The notes: generated from the sequence alone by a model not told the origin. DNA of 64,000 nt from an uncultured Bacteroidaceae bacterium (GCA_934271655.1 CAKQRW010000008.1:1-64000), one strand, 5' to 3'. Shown: positions 7,740-17,040, counted from the stretch's first letter. Translations and numbers: made by a program.

Positions 7740-10382
7740 ATGACACGCATTCTCCTTATATACATGTTTATCAGCCTGTCCCACCTTATGGCATCAGCCA
7801 TAGAGTGGGACAAGGTCGTTTACATCAATATAGAGAAAAGCATACAGGCTCCACGCCTGCACGACGAACGCACCATCAGCATCAGCCAGTGCGGAGCCTC
7901 AACCACAGCCAGCGCAGCCCACAACCAGCTGGCCATACAGCGAGCCATCGACAGATGCTCCAGACGCGGAGGCGGCAGAGTCATCGTGCCATCTCGCCAA
8001 CATTTCCTAACAGGAGCCATCGAGATGAAAAGCGGTGTCAACCTCGTCGTGGAGGAAGGCGCCACGCTGGAGTTTGCCTTCCAGCCCGAGTTGTACCCCA
8101 TCGTGGAGACATCATGGGAGGGCATCGACTGCTACAACCTCTCGCCCTGCATCTACGCCTTCCGCGCGCACGACATAGCCATCACAGGCAGCGGCACCAT
8201 CGATGGAGGAGGCAGCCTGAAGCAATGGTGGCCATGGTGCGGCTCAGCCAAGCGGGGCTGGCGCTCAGGAGGCATAAGCCAGCACCAGGGCTCGCGGCAA
8301 AGGCTGCTCGCCAACAGCGAGGAGGGCATCCCGATGCTCACGCCAGAGGGCAAGCGCACACCGCTGCGCACCTTCACAAGCCGTGACGCCCTGCGCCCAC
8401 AGCTAATCGGCCTCAACGAATGCAGGCGCATTCTCATCGACGGCGTCACACTGCTCCGCTCACCCTTCTGGTGCATCCATCCGCTCAAGTCAGAGGATGT
8501 GACAGTGAGGAACGTGAGCATAGACAACGACGGGCCCAACGGCGACGGATGCGACCCCGAGTCGTGCAACAGGGTGCTCATCGAGAACTGCTCCTTCAAC
8601 ACCGGCGACGACTGCATCGCCATAAAGAGCGGACGTAACGCCGACGGGCGCAGACGAGGACTGACAAGCCAGAATATCATCATCAGGCACTGCCAGATGC
8701 GCAACGGACACGGCGGCGTGGTCATCGGCTCAGAGATAAGCGGCGGATGCCAGAATGTCTTTGCGCACGACTGCCACATGGACTCGCCCAATCTCGACCG
8801 CGTGCTGCGCATCAAGACCAACACCTGTCGCGGCGGCGTGATAAGAAACATCTTCATGAGAGACATCACCGTCGGACAATGCCGCGAGGCCGTGCTGCGC
8901 GTCAACCTCAACTATGAGAGCCGCGAGGCATGCAAGCGGGGATTCCACCCCTCGGTCAGCAACTTGCTGATGGAGAATGTCACATGCGGCAGGTCAAGGC
9001 ACGGACTCTTCATCACCGCACTGGACGATGGCTGCTCCGTGCACGGCGTGACCCTGCGCAACTGCCGCTTCAACGGCGTGGCTGAAGGCAACATCGTCAC
9101 AGGACAGGTGCTGGACATCGACACGGCCGGCTTGACCACCAGCAGCGCCTTGCCATACAGCCTGCGCATGGCCCTGTCGGAAATAAGACGCACACCGCAG
9201 AGCTGCCTGCTCGACTTCTCAGAGCGCCCCAAGTGGAGCTACGTGATGGGCATCGAGCTGGAGGCAATCCTCGACACCTACCTGCGCTACGGCGACAAGA
9301 GGCTACGCGACTACTGCCAGGCATATGTCGACACCATGATAGCAGCCGACGGAGCGATAAGGAGCTACAGGCAGCAGGACTTCAATCTGGACAACGTGCG
9401 CACAGGACATTTCATAGCCAGGATGCACCAGCTGAATCCGACCGCACGCACCCTGACAGCCATCACCACGCTGATGAGGCAGATGGACAGACAGCCGCGC
9501 ACAAAGGCCGACAGCATCTACTGGCACAAAGCCATCTACAGCTACCAGGTGTGGCTCGACGGCATCTTCATGGGACTGCCATTCCGCTCGCTCGCCGCCT
9601 CAGCCACACTGCCACGCGAGGAGGCTGACAAGATATACGACGACGCCATCAGCCAGGTCATCGCCACTTACCGCCGCACTCTCGACCCAGCCACCGGCCT
9701 CAACCGACACGCATGGGACGAGACACACGAGATGTTCTGGGCCGACCCTCATACCGGACAGAGCCAGCATTGCTGGGGACGGGCGCAGGGATGGTTCACC
9801 ATGGCCATCATCGAACTGCTCGACGTCATGCCCGAGCATCACCCACGCCGACAAGAGCTGGCAGGCCTGCTGCGCCGCTGCCTCGATAGCATAGCGCAGT
9901 GGCAAGACCAGCAGACAGGACTGTGGCATCAGGTGATGGACTGCCCCGAGAGGCAGGGCAACTATATCGAAGCCACATGCTCATGCATGTTCGCCTACTC
10001 GCTCCTCAAGGCTTACCGCTCCGGACTGGCCGACGAGCGTCTGCGCGACGCGGGCATACGCGCCTACCGCGGCATCATCAGGCATCTCATCACAGCCAAC
10101 GCCGACTCCACCATCTCGCTCACACGCTGCTGCTCCGTGGCAGGACTTGGACCTGGCATAAGCCAGAAAGTGCTGAAAGCCGCTCCGGGAGTGAAGGAGA
10201 ACAGGCGCAGAGACGGCTCGTTCGCCTACTACATCTCCGAGCCTGTCAGAGACAACGACCCCAAAGGCATCGGCCCCTTCATATGGGCATCGCTGGAGAT
10301 GGAGAGGGGCGGATATAATGAATGGACAAGTAGGTGCTCAGAAGAAAGCTATAGAGAATCCTACTTCGGTATTATCAAATAA
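7740..10382 (+). CDS. Bifunctional pectinase: GH28 polygalacturonase fused to GH105 unsaturated uronyl hydrolase
   Basis: An 880-residue exported protein with signal-like N-terminus MTRILLIYMFISLSHLMASA. Residues about 45-470 form a GH28 beta-helix with NGDGCD (Asp269), GDDC (Asp290/291), GHGG (His324) and RIK (Arg357/Lys359), so the family catalytic set is complete. Residues about 495-860 form a GH105-type (alpha/alpha)6 domain, with WSYVMGIELEAIL, an Asp in WLDGIFMG (about 607) and FWADPHTGQSQHCWGRAQGW. GH28 hydrolyses galacturonan or rhamnogalacturonan backbones. GH105 removes the unsaturated uronic acid left at ends by lyases. The C-terminus runs about 20 residues past the usual GH105 end. 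The next gene starts 29 bp later. Confidence 0.92.
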   Translation: MTRILLIYMFISLSHLMASAIEWDKVVYINIEKSIQAPRLHDERTISISQCGASTTASAAHNQLAIQRAIDRCSRRGGGRVIVPSRQHFLTGAIEMKSGVNLVVEEGATLEFAFQPELYPIVETSWEGIDCYNLSPCIYAFRAHDIAITGSGTIDGGGSLKQWWPWCGSAKRGWRSGGISQHQGSRQRLLANSEEGIPMLTPEGKRTPLRTFTSRDALRPQLIGLNECRRILIDGVTLLRSPFWCIHPLKSEDVTVRNVSIDNDGPNGDGCDPESCNRVLIENCSFNTGDDCIAIKSGRNADGRRRGLTSQNIIIRHCQMRNGHGGVVIGSEISGGCQNVFAHDCHMDSPNLDRVLRIKTNTCRGGVIRNIFMRDITVGQCREAVLRVNLNYESREACKRGFHPSVSNLLMENVTCGRSRHGLFITALDDGCSVHGVTLRNCRFNGVAEGNIVTGQVLDIDTAGLTTSSALPYSLRMALSEIRRTPQSCLLDFSERPKWSYVMGIELEAILDTYLRYGDKRLRDYCQAYVDTMIAADGAIRSYRQQDFNLDNVRTGHFIARMHQLNPTARTLTAITTLMRQMDRQPRTKADSIYWHKAIYSYQVWLDGIFMGLPFRSLAASATLPREEADKIYDDAISQVIATYRRTLDPATGLNRHAWDETHEMFWADPHTGQSQHCWGRAQGWFTMAIIELLDVMPEHHPRRQELAGLLRRCLDSIAQWQDQQTGLWHQVMDCPERQGNYIEATCSCMFAYSLLKAYRSGLADERLRDAGIRAYRGIIRHLITANADSTISLTRCCSVAGLGPGISQKVLKAAPGVKENRRRDGSFAYYISEPVRDNDPKGIGPFIWASLEMERGGYNEWTSRCSEESYRESYFGIIK

Positions 10383-10411
10383 TTTTGAAGACCCACTTAC
10401 CTACATAGGAA

Positions 10412-11929
10412 ATGACAGAGGACAAGGAACAACAGAATTCGTACAAAAGCATTACCAAGGCAACCGCCATCTTTGGCGGCACCCAAATGGCAAACATGGC
10501 AGCTACCATCATAAAGGGCAAGCTGTCAGCATTGCTTATTGGTGCGTATGGCCTTGGCATCTCTGCCCATCTCTACTCATCAGCCTTGCCCATACAACAG
10601 ATCTTCACATGCGGACTTAACATGTCTGCCGTGCAGACTATCTCATCAACCATAGACGAAAGGGAAAGAACAGAACATGTCATCTGTCTCAGACGAATGA
10701 TAATGGTTCTTGCCACAATGGCAACCGTGACCACCATGGCTTCTGCATGGTGGCTTAGCCAACTGACATTCGGCACCACAGAACACTGGCCCTGGTTTGT
10801 CACCATTGCCTTTGCCATCGGCTTTCTCATCCTCGCATCAGGAGAAGCCACCATACTGCAAGGACACAGAAAACTGAAAGCGCTGGCTGCATGCAACATG
10901 GCCGCCCCGGTGGCAGGACTGCTGGTGTCCATACCTCTATACTTCTTATGGGGCATTGAAGGCATTGCCCCAAGCATAGCTCTGCTTGGCATAATATCAT
11001 GGATCACGGCCAGATATTTCACACACAAAATACAGTATGACAAGAATGTCAGGCAGACATGGAGCGAGACACTCTCAAAAGGAAGGAAGACCATCGTCAT
11101 GGGAGCTTCAATCATGATAAGCAACATCGTCGGGTCTATTGCCACTTATGCCATCAACACCTGCATCGGAAATATAGGCAATGAAGCTGATGTCGGCTTC
11201 TATCAAGCCGCCACCAATATCACTATCCAATGCACATCAATGGTGTTCACAGCCATGGCCACAGACTATTTTCCGCACCTGTCTTCGATTATCAGAGAAC
11301 GAGCCAAAGCGCAAGACCTTACGTGCAAGGAGGGCGAGATGACCATTCTGGTCATTGCACCTATCGTGCTCATACTCATCACATTTGCTCCAGTAGCCAT
11401 CAGAGTGTTACTCACCCGTGAGTTTGACGCAATCATCTTCTTGCTCAGAGCCATGAGTCTGTGTCTCATCTCGCGTGCTGTATGTTTCCCTCTCGACTAT
11501 ATCTGCTTAGCTCATGGAGACAATAAGTTTTTTATGATACTTGAAGGAGGATGGTCAAACATTGAGACAGTGGGATTGGTACTGGCTGGCTATGCCCTGG
11601 GAGGCATAGATGGCATCGGCATAGCGCTACTCATCAGAAGTGTCATAGACGTCATTGTGAGCATCGTTGTGAATAGATGGAGGTACAAGATGACTTACTC
11701 AAGCAAATACTACAAGATGGCATCTATATTGACTATAGCCGCCATAGCATGCTTCGCCTTCAGCTTCATCAAGGAGACATGGATAGCCTTTACGCTCATG
11801 ACCATCATCACCATCATCACAGGCATCTTCGCATACAGGCAGATAGACCAGCGAATCAACATTATGTTCATCATTAACAACAGAATACATGGAAAGAATA
11901 AGTGTACTAGTGGCTGTGTACAACGCTGA
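10412..11929 (+). CDS. Polysaccharide flippase, Wzx/O-antigen translocase family
   Basis: A 505-residue polytopic membrane protein with about 12 predicted hydrophobic helices, of MATE/MOP superfamily character. The N-terminus ATAIFGGTQMANMAATIIKG followed by LSALLIGAYGLGISAHLYSS is typical of O-antigen translocases, which flip undecaprenyl-linked glycans across the inner membrane. Base composition is less GC-rich than the pectinase genes upstream, suggesting a different history. It starts 29 bp after the pectinase stop, and its end overlaps the next gene by 41 bp, so it forms a tight pair with the glycosyltransferase. The transported glycan cannot be told from sequence. Confidence 0.88.
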   Translation: MTEDKEQQNSYKSITKATAIFGGTQMANMAATIIKGKLSALLIGAYGLGISAHLYSSALPIQQIFTCGLNMSAVQTISSTIDERERTEHVICLRRMIMVLATMATVTTMASAWWLSQLTFGTTEHWPWFVTIAFAIGFLILASGEATILQGHRKLKALAACNMAAPVAGLLVSIPLYFLWGIEGIAPSIALLGIISWITARYFTHKIQYDKNVRQTWSETLSKGRKTIVMGASIMISNIVGSIATYAINTCIGNIGNEADVGFYQAATNITIQCTSMVFTAMATDYFPHLSSIIRERAKAQDLTCKEGEMTILVIAPIVLILITFAPVAIRVLLTREFDAIIFLLRAMSLCLISRAVCFPLDYICLAHGDNKFFMILEGGWSNIETVGLVLAGYALGGIDGIGIALLIRSVIDVIVSIVVNRWRYKMTYSSKYYKMASILTIAAIACFAFSFIKETWIAFTLMTIITIITGIFAYRQIDQRINIMFIINNRIHGKNKCTSGCVQR

Positions 11930-12896
11930 GAAAACTCTCAGACGCTGTCTCGACTCTCTCATCCACCAAACCATCGGAGAGGAGGTGCAGATTATCTGTA
12001 TCGACGATGCTTCAACAGATGCATCTCTGGCAATCATAAGAGAATATGAGGAGAAGTATAACAATGTGGATGTGGTGGCATTGAAGAAGAATCGAGGTCA
12101 GGCGCATGCGAGAAATCAGGGTATACCACTGGTACGGGGATTTGTCACCACATTTCTCGACAGCGACGACTATCTTGCACCAGACGCACTGGAACAGGCT
12201 CTTATCCCGTTCGAACATAATTCCCAGACAGATGCAGTACTGTTCAATCTTGTACTTGTCTATCCTGACGGCACAGAGAAAGAGTACAGCCAAACATCAT
12301 TTGAGTGCATCAGTGGTTACGATGCCTTCACCAAGGCTCTCAGCTGGGACATCCATGGAGTGTACGTGGCAAGAAGCGAACTGTACAAACAATTTCCATA
12401 CGATGAAACATGCTACTGCTATAGCGATGACAATACAACCATGACTCACTATCTGCACTCCAAAGAAGTGAGATGCTGTACAGGAAAATACTACTATGTC
12501 CAGCATGACGAATCGTGTACCCACCAGATCAACGTCAACAGATTTGAATGGATAAAAGCAAATATGAACCTACACAAGAACCTGGTAAAATGGTCTATGC
12601 CAAAGGACATCATCAATATCTACGAAAAGACAAGATGGAATGTCCTGCTCGGCTGCTTCTGGTTCTACCACAGATACAAGAACAGACTTAGCAAGCAGGA
12701 CAGAGATTATGCTCTGACGACTATGCACGAGGCCTGGAAAGACATCGACACACGCTCATGCCTGCCCCCCTCCCTCAAGTACAAGCCTGGCTACATGCCC
12801 CTGAAATGGTCGTGGACTCTCTTCCGCTGGCAGGAATGGATGCTGTATATGCTGAGAAAACTGAAGTATGACAAGGACGGCAACAAAAAGAGATGA
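11889..12896 (+). CDS. Glycosyltransferase family 2
   Basis: A 335-residue GT-A fold glycosyltransferase. The N-terminus ISVLVAVYNAEKTLRRCLDS, the IICIDDASTDASL segment and FLDSDDYLAPDAL (the DxD-type metal and nucleotide-sugar site, about residue 90) identify GT2. The start overlaps the end of the Wzx-like gene by 41 bp in another frame, indicating translational coupling. It probably adds a sugar to the lipid-linked glycan exported by Wzx. The donor and acceptor are unknown. Confidence 0.92.
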   Translation: MERISVLVAVYNAEKTLRRCLDSLIHQTIGEEVQIICIDDASTDASLAIIREYEEKYNNVDVVALKKNRGQAHARNQGIPLVRGFVTTFLDSDDYLAPDALEQALIPFEHNSQTDAVLFNLVLVYPDGTEKEYSQTSFECISGYDAFTKALSWDIHGVYVARSELYKQFPYDETCYCYSDDNTTMTHYLHSKEVRCCTGKYYYVQHDESCTHQINVNRFEWIKANMNLHKNLVKWSMPKDIINIYEKTRWNVLLGCFWFYHRYKNRLSKQDRDYALTTMHEAWKDIDTRSCLPPSLKYKPGYMPLKWSWTLFRWQEWMLYMLRKLKYDKDGNKKR

Positions 12897-13117
12897 CTGT
12901 CTCGACAAGACCGTTCAGTCCTATCAGCCACATCAGATACATCAGCCCAATCCATTTTCAAAAAAAATTAGTCAAATACAGAGTCAGCTGATTTTTACTG
13001 AACTTGCAAGACAAAATCAGTACTATCTGTCCAATCCGCATTCAAGAAGAGACTCACATTTATCATATATACAAAACACCCCAATCAGTATTCAACAACA
13101 AAAAAATACATACAACT
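12897..13117. other. Intergenic, AT-rich, no recognised element
   Basis: 221 bp of AT-rich sequence between the GT2 gene and the dehydrogenase. An open frame runs through part of it into the dehydrogenase, but the dehydrogenase family start is at 13118. I see no clear -7 box or terminator. Confidence 0.5.
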
Positions 13118-14071
13118 ATGAAAATCGTAATACTTGACGCCTACTCCGTAGACCAAGGCGAACTCTCCTGGGCTGAGCTGAGCAGCCTGGCAGACGTAGA
13201 AGCCTACGAGCGCACAGCCCCCGAGGACATCGTGGCGCGATGCAAGAACGCCGAGATGGTGCTGACCAACAAGGCCGTGTTCAGCGCATCAGTGCTCAAC
13301 AAACTGCCGCGCCTGCAATACATCGGCGTGCTTGCCACAGGCTACAACGTGGTAGACCTCGAAGCCGCCACCAAGCAAAACATCGTCGTGACCAACATCC
13401 CCGCCTACTCCACCGAGAGCGTGGCACAGATGGTCTTCTGCCACCTGCTCAACATCGTAGGGCGCACAGACCACTATGCCAGGGAAAACCGCAAGGGACG
13501 CTGGAGCCGCTCGGAAGACTTCTGCTACCTCGACCACAACCTCTTCGAACTGCACGGCAAGCGCATGGGCATCATAGGACTGGGCAACACAGGCATGGCC
13601 ACAGCACGCATAGCAGCCGCCTTCGGCATGCAGGTCTTCGCCTTCACATCCAAGGACGAGGACAGCCTGCCATACGGCATCAAGAAGATGGACATGGACG
13701 GCATCTTCGAACTGTGCGACATCGTCTCGCTCAACTGCCCACTGAACGACAAGACCTTCCATCTCGTCAACAAGGAGCGCCTGGCCACCATGAAGAAAAA
13801 CGCCATACTCATCAACACAGGCAGAGGACCGCTTGTCGACGACAAAGCTGTGGCCGAAGCGCTCAACGGAAATGTCATCGCAGCCTATGGCACCGACGTG
13901 CTCGCCGTCGAGCCTGCCGAAAGCGACAACCCGCTCCTCACGGCCAAAAACTGCTACATCACGCCTCACATAGCATGGGCCACCGTCGAGGCACGACAGA
14001 GACTCATCAACATCTGCGTGGAGAACGTCAGGGCTTATCTTGACGGAGAACCTGTCAACCAGGTGAACTGA
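13118..14071 (+). CDS. D-2-hydroxyacid dehydrogenase (glycerate/hydroxypyruvate reductase type)
   Basis: A 317-residue NAD(P)-dependent dehydrogenase. The Rossmann motif GIIGLGNTGMATARIA lies at about residues 147-162. Catalytic Arg and Glu lie in the region from NTGRGPLVD onward, and the catalytic His is in TPHIAWAT. Overall similarity is to hprA-type glycerate dehydrogenases that reduce hydroxypyruvate to D-glycerate. Exact substrate is inferred only. The ATG at 13118 begins with the expected MKIVILDAYSVD. Upstream extensions in frame are AT-rich and unlikely. A strong hairpin follows the stop. Confidence 0.9.
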   Translation: MKIVILDAYSVDQGELSWAELSSLADVEAYERTAPEDIVARCKNAEMVLTNKAVFSASVLNKLPRLQYIGVLATGYNVVDLEAATKQNIVVTNIPAYSTESVAQMVFCHLLNIVGRTDHYARENRKGRWSRSEDFCYLDHNLFELHGKRMGIIGLGNTGMATARIAAAFGMQVFAFTSKDEDSLPYGIKKMDMDGIFELCDIVSLNCPLNDKTFHLVNKERLATMKKNAILINTGRGPLVDDKAVAEALNGNVIAAYGTDVLAVEPAESDNPLLTAKNCYITPHIAWATVEARQRLINICVENVRAYLDGEPVNQVN

Positions 14072-14076
14072 CACGT

Positions 14077-14115
14077 AAGCGAGGGAATGGGCCTTTATGA
14101 CTCATCCCCTCGCTT
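14077..14115 (+). terminator. Terminator after the dehydrogenase gene
   Basis: AAGCGAGGG pairs with CCCTCGCTT, with partial extension through ATGGG/CTCAT, followed by a CTTTACGACATTTTCTT tract. It begins 5 bp after the stop codon. Confidence 0.75.
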
Positions 14116-14514
14116 CTTTACGACATTTTCTTAAACAAGGCTGACAAACCCGTGGCAGCGGATTTTCCAGATTGGCGACTGATGAATAAGCAGGACCCTC
14201 TTGTCTTTGCAGGGCGAGGCATGCATTGCCTCACGTCAATCCGCCCAGGGTGTCGCTTCATTTGTCCGGAGCCATGTGTGGGTCATTGGACTTTCAGCTT
14301 GCCCTGGATGCAGCCATGATTCCTTCTGAATACGGATTTGGCTGACTGAGCTGGTTCTTTTAACCGTACAGGTTGAAAATTTTCAAACCGTCAAACTTGT
14401 GCTGAATCTGTTCTTCTTGACCATGCCACATGCTGTGACAAACCCTAAAAGTGCTGCCTGAAGGCATGGAAAATGGTGTTGCGCGACATGCGCAAGTCTT
14501 GCACAAAGGGACAG
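14116..14514. other. Intergenic, no gene
   Basis: About 400 bp without a credible reading frame. At about 14366-14390 there is AACCGTACAGGT followed by a palindrome (GGTTGAAAATTTTCAAACC). The 12-mer matches the terminal inverted repeat of the MITE at 29676-29859, so this may be a remnant of a related element. Confidence 0.4.
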
Positions 14515-14633
14515 AAGGGACAGAAGTGACAAAGGGACAAAGGGACAAAACATAGTAAAAAGTAATAAAATAAGCATTTTAGACTAATTTGACAAGGATA
14601 TGTCCCTTGTCCCTTTGTCACTTCTGTCCCTTT
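14515..14633. repeat. Long inverted repeat built from AAGGGACA-type words
   Basis: Arm 14515-14547 and arm 14601-14633 are complementary over about 33 bp with a single-base difference, separated by 53 AT-rich bp. Within each arm the word AAAGGGACA recurs. The design is similar to the inverted repeat at 43449-43591. Confidence 0.85.
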
Positions 14634-14846
14634 CTCCTTTTTGGTCTTTGTTTGGAGGGTAAGACATATTGCAGATGCCGTGATGGCAAGGAGGAGCCTG
14701 ATTCATCAGACAGCGTGTCGTGTCTGTAAAGCCTGATGGTCGAGCATTGCAACATTCGTCATGTATTGACTGTTGATGACTTGGCGAACATGGTATCTCA
14801 CCCTGCTTTTCAGCCCTTGCAATCCACCATGCTTTGCGCCCCCGTC

Positions 14847-14934
14847 ATCCTAAGGTTTGCATATCTATATCCTAAGGTTAGTGTTTAGTTATCCTGCACT
14901 TTATGCATTGTTATCCTATGGCTTGTATATCGTT
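14847..14934. repeat. Degenerate 22-bp tandem array (4 units)
   Basis: Four consecutive units of exactly 22 bp, each beginning ATCCT. Units 1 and 2 share ATCCTAAGGTT. The remainder of each unit is AT-rich and diverged. It is non-coding. Confidence 0.75.
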
Positions 14935-15067
14935 ATATTTACAACATATTCATCAGTCACCAACCAGGAAAATCCGCTGATCCGCTATAGGCGATGGCAC
15001 GCATCCGCTCCGCGTGACACCAGAGAGAGAGGGCATCATCGGTGCGACATCCTCGGAAGCAAGCAAA

Positions 15068-15103
15068 GAAGAGGGAGGCTGGGTATACCCCAGCCTCCCT
15101 CTT
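15068..15103 (-). terminator. Strong bidirectional-looking terminator downstream of the Crp-like gene
   Basis: A perfect 16-bp stem (GAAGAGGGAGGCTGGG) with a 4-nt TATA loop. T-rich tracts flank both sides. The only converging gene is the minus-strand regulator at 15123-15731. Confidence 0.85.
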
Positions 15104-15122
15104 CTTATTTTTTCTTATATTC

Positions 15123-15731
15123 CTATTTTCCCCTTTGTTCCTCCGACACCTGCGTTCTCACCCTGCTCAGAGTCTCTGGTGTCATCTGCAGGAACGAGGC
15201 CACGTAGTAGAGCGGTGCGCGGCGTATTATCTCGGGGGTCTCCTTGAGCGTGCGCAGATAGCGTTCCTTGGCCGACTCGAAGCGCAGGACATCGGCCTTG
15301 CGCTGGGAGATGATGAGCGACTGGGAGTAGATCTTGAATATCATGTCGCAGAAATCGAACGAGTGGGTGGCAAGCCGCCTCAGTGCCTCGCGCGGAATGC
15401 CGAAGAGCACGCTTGGCTCAAGGGCTGTGATGACGATGCGCGAGGGCTCTTTCTTGAAGTAGCTTTCTATGCACACCACTATGCCGTGCTCGCTGCTGAT
15501 GTGCTCCACCACAGAGATGTCGTTCTTTCTGTAGTGCTGGAGGACAAGGCCTTTCAGCACATAGAACATGTGGTTGCACACGTCGCCTTCCTTCAGGAGG
15601 TCGCGGCCTTTCTTCAGTTCGAATGGCTCCAGTATGTCGGCGAAGGCCCTCATGTGGTCGGGGCTGAGGTTGACTTCCAGCATGCGGCAGATTTCTCGCG
15701 CCACATCTTTTTTCATGTCGTTCAGATTCAT
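15123..15731 (-). CDS. Crp/Fnr-family transcriptional regulator
   Basis: A 202-residue protein with an N-terminal cyclic-nucleotide-binding-type beta-barrel (about 20-130), including FELKKGRDLLKEGDVCNHMF and FYVLKGLVLQHY. The C-terminal part (about 150-200) carries a helix-turn-helix-like APLYYVASFLQMTPETLSRV. There is no cysteine cluster of the FNR type. This short Bacteroidota class often has a degenerate ligand pocket, and effector and targets are unknown. A pair of 21-bp direct repeats (15779-15820) lies just upstream and could be its operator. A strong terminator follows. Confidence 0.88.
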   Translation of the reverse strand: MNLNDMKKDVAREICRMLEVNLSPDHMRAFADILEPFELKKGRDLLKEGDVCNHMFYVLKGLVLQHYRKNDISVVEHISSEHGIVVCIESYFKKEPSRIVITALEPSVLFGIPREALRRLATHSFDFCDMIFKIYSQSLIISQRKADVLRFESAKERYLRTLKETPEIIRRAPLYYVASFLQMTPETLSRVRTQVSEEQRGK

Positions 15732-15778
15732 TGCGCTTAAAGAGTCTTTTTTCGTTGAGCATGCCGCTCATGGTGTCT

Positions 15779-15820
15779 GAGCTGTTGCCCGATATCATTG
15801 AGCTGTTGCCCAATATCTTA
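15779..15820. repeat. Two 21-bp direct repeats upstream of the Crp-like gene
   Basis: GAGCTGTTGCCC(G/A)ATATC occurs twice, head to tail, with 21-bp spacing (two helical turns). It lies 48 bp upstream of the regulator start, a position suited to an operator, though function is inferred. Confidence 0.6.
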
Positions 15821-15870
15821 TATTTCCTTTTGCTGTCGGATGGGAGGGGCCCATGCAGCTGACTGAGGGC

Positions 15871-16539
15871 TCAGGAGTATATCCTCTCGCCGAAGATGGA
15901 GCTGCCCACCCTCACCATCGTGCTGCCGTGCTGCTGTGCCAGCATGTAGTCGCCGCTCATGCCCATGGAGAGCTCGCAGAACTCGGGGTGTGTGGCGAAG
16001 GGGCCTTGCCTGAGGGTGTCAAACACGTTGCGGGCCGTCTCGAAGTCGGCCACGACGCGGCTCTCGTCGTCGGTGTTGGTGGCCATGGCCATGATGCCGA
16101 CGACCCTCACATGGGCGAGGCTGTGCAGTTCGCCGCTCTCGGCCAGCGCCAGAGCCTCATCGGGAGTGAAGCCAAACTTGGTCTCCTCGGCGGCCACATG
16201 TAGCTGCAGGAGCACGTCGATGACGCGTCCGCACCTGGCGGCCTGCTTGTCTATCTCGCGCAGCAGCTTGAGCGAGTCGGCCGAGTGGATGAGGGTGATG
16301 AAGGGTGCTATATACTTCACCTTGTTGGTCTGCAGGTGGCCTATGAAGTGCCACTCTATGTCGTGTGGCAATGTCTCGTGCTTGGCGACGAGCTCCTGCA
16401 CGTGGCTTTCGCCAAACATGCGCTGGCCTGCGTCGTAGGCTTCTTGCACCATCTCGGCTGGGTGAAACTTTGACACAGCCACCAGCCTCACTCCGGGCTT
16501 CAGCGTCCGGACTATCTGTTCCAGATTTTCCTTGACCAT
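15871..16539 (-). CDS. YggS/PLPBP-family pyridoxal-phosphate-binding protein
   Basis: A 222-residue single-domain PLP-binding TIM-barrel protein. VRLVAVSKFHP contains the PLP-binding lysine (about residue 23). FGESHVQEL, WHFIGHLQTNK and SMGMSGDY are family signatures, and the C-terminal VRVGSSIFGER binds the phosphate. The family keeps PLP and amino-acid pools in balance without a known catalytic activity. It lies 15 bp after the DUF4494 gene, probably in one operon. Confidence 0.94.
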   Translation of the reverse strand: MVKENLEQIVRTLKPGVRLVAVSKFHPAEMVQEAYDAGQRMFGESHVQELVAKHETLPHDIEWHFIGHLQTNKVKYIAPFITLIHSADSLKLLREIDKQAARCGRVIDVLLQLHVAAEETKFGFTPDEALALAESGELHSLAHVRVVGIMAMATNTDDESRVVADFETARNVFDTLRQGPFATHPEFCELSMGMSGDYMLAQQHGSTMVRVGSSIFGERIYS

Positions 16540-16554
16540 AGCCTGTCCTCCTGC

Positions 16555-17040
16555 TTACTGCTCATACTCGGGCTTGGCTGCCTCGCCGTTGGAGGCTGTG
16601 CGTGCCGCATAGCGTATCACGTCCATGATTTTTGTCTCCTGTACGGAGGATATGCGGTAGTCCATCATGGAGCCTTTCATGCCCTTGTCGAAGTTTTCCA
16701 CTGCCTTGTAGAAGTTCTCTGCCTGCACCAGCATGTTGTTGGCTGTCTCTTTCTCTGCCTGGGTCTTCTCGTCGATGGTGATGAAGAGGCAGCGCACCTT
16801 GTACCACTTGTCGGCCAGGTCGGCGTCGCTTGGGAATATCTCGGCGTACTTGACTCTCTTGATATCTGTCACCTCCAGGTTGCCGCTCGCGTATGCCTTG
16901 GTCTCCTCGATGATTCTGTTCTCAGCCTCGGTGAAGTTGAGCGCGTCGACCAGATACACGTATGTCTCTGGCTTCACGTCGCCGTTGTCTTTCATTGTGT
17001 CCATCTTCACCTTGCATTCAAACCAACTGTTTATTTCCAT
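16555..17040 (-). CDS. DUF4494 domain protein
   Basis: A 161-residue cytoplasmic protein beginning MEINSWFECKVKM with YVYLVDALNFTEAENRIIEE and later KWYKVRCLFITIDEKT. I recognise this as DUF4494, a small Bacteroidota-restricted family of unknown function often next to YggS. A longer frame exists upstream, but the -7 box at 17182-17189 and the family N-terminus favour the start at 17040, which implies a roughly 130-nt leader. It is the first gene of a two-gene unit with yggS. Confidence 0.8.
   Translation of the reverse strand: MEINSWFECKVKMDTMKDNGDVKPETYVYLVDALNFTEAENRIIEETKAYASGNLEVTDIKRVKYAEIFPSDADLADKWYKVRCLFITIDEKTQAEKETANNMLVQAENFYKAVENFDKGMKGSMMDYRISSVQETKIMDVIRYAARTASNGEAAKPEYEQ

Noticed and set aside
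15042..15740. Plus-strand frame across the Crp-like gene
   Set aside because: The opposite-strand protein has clear Crp/Fnr features and this frame does not.
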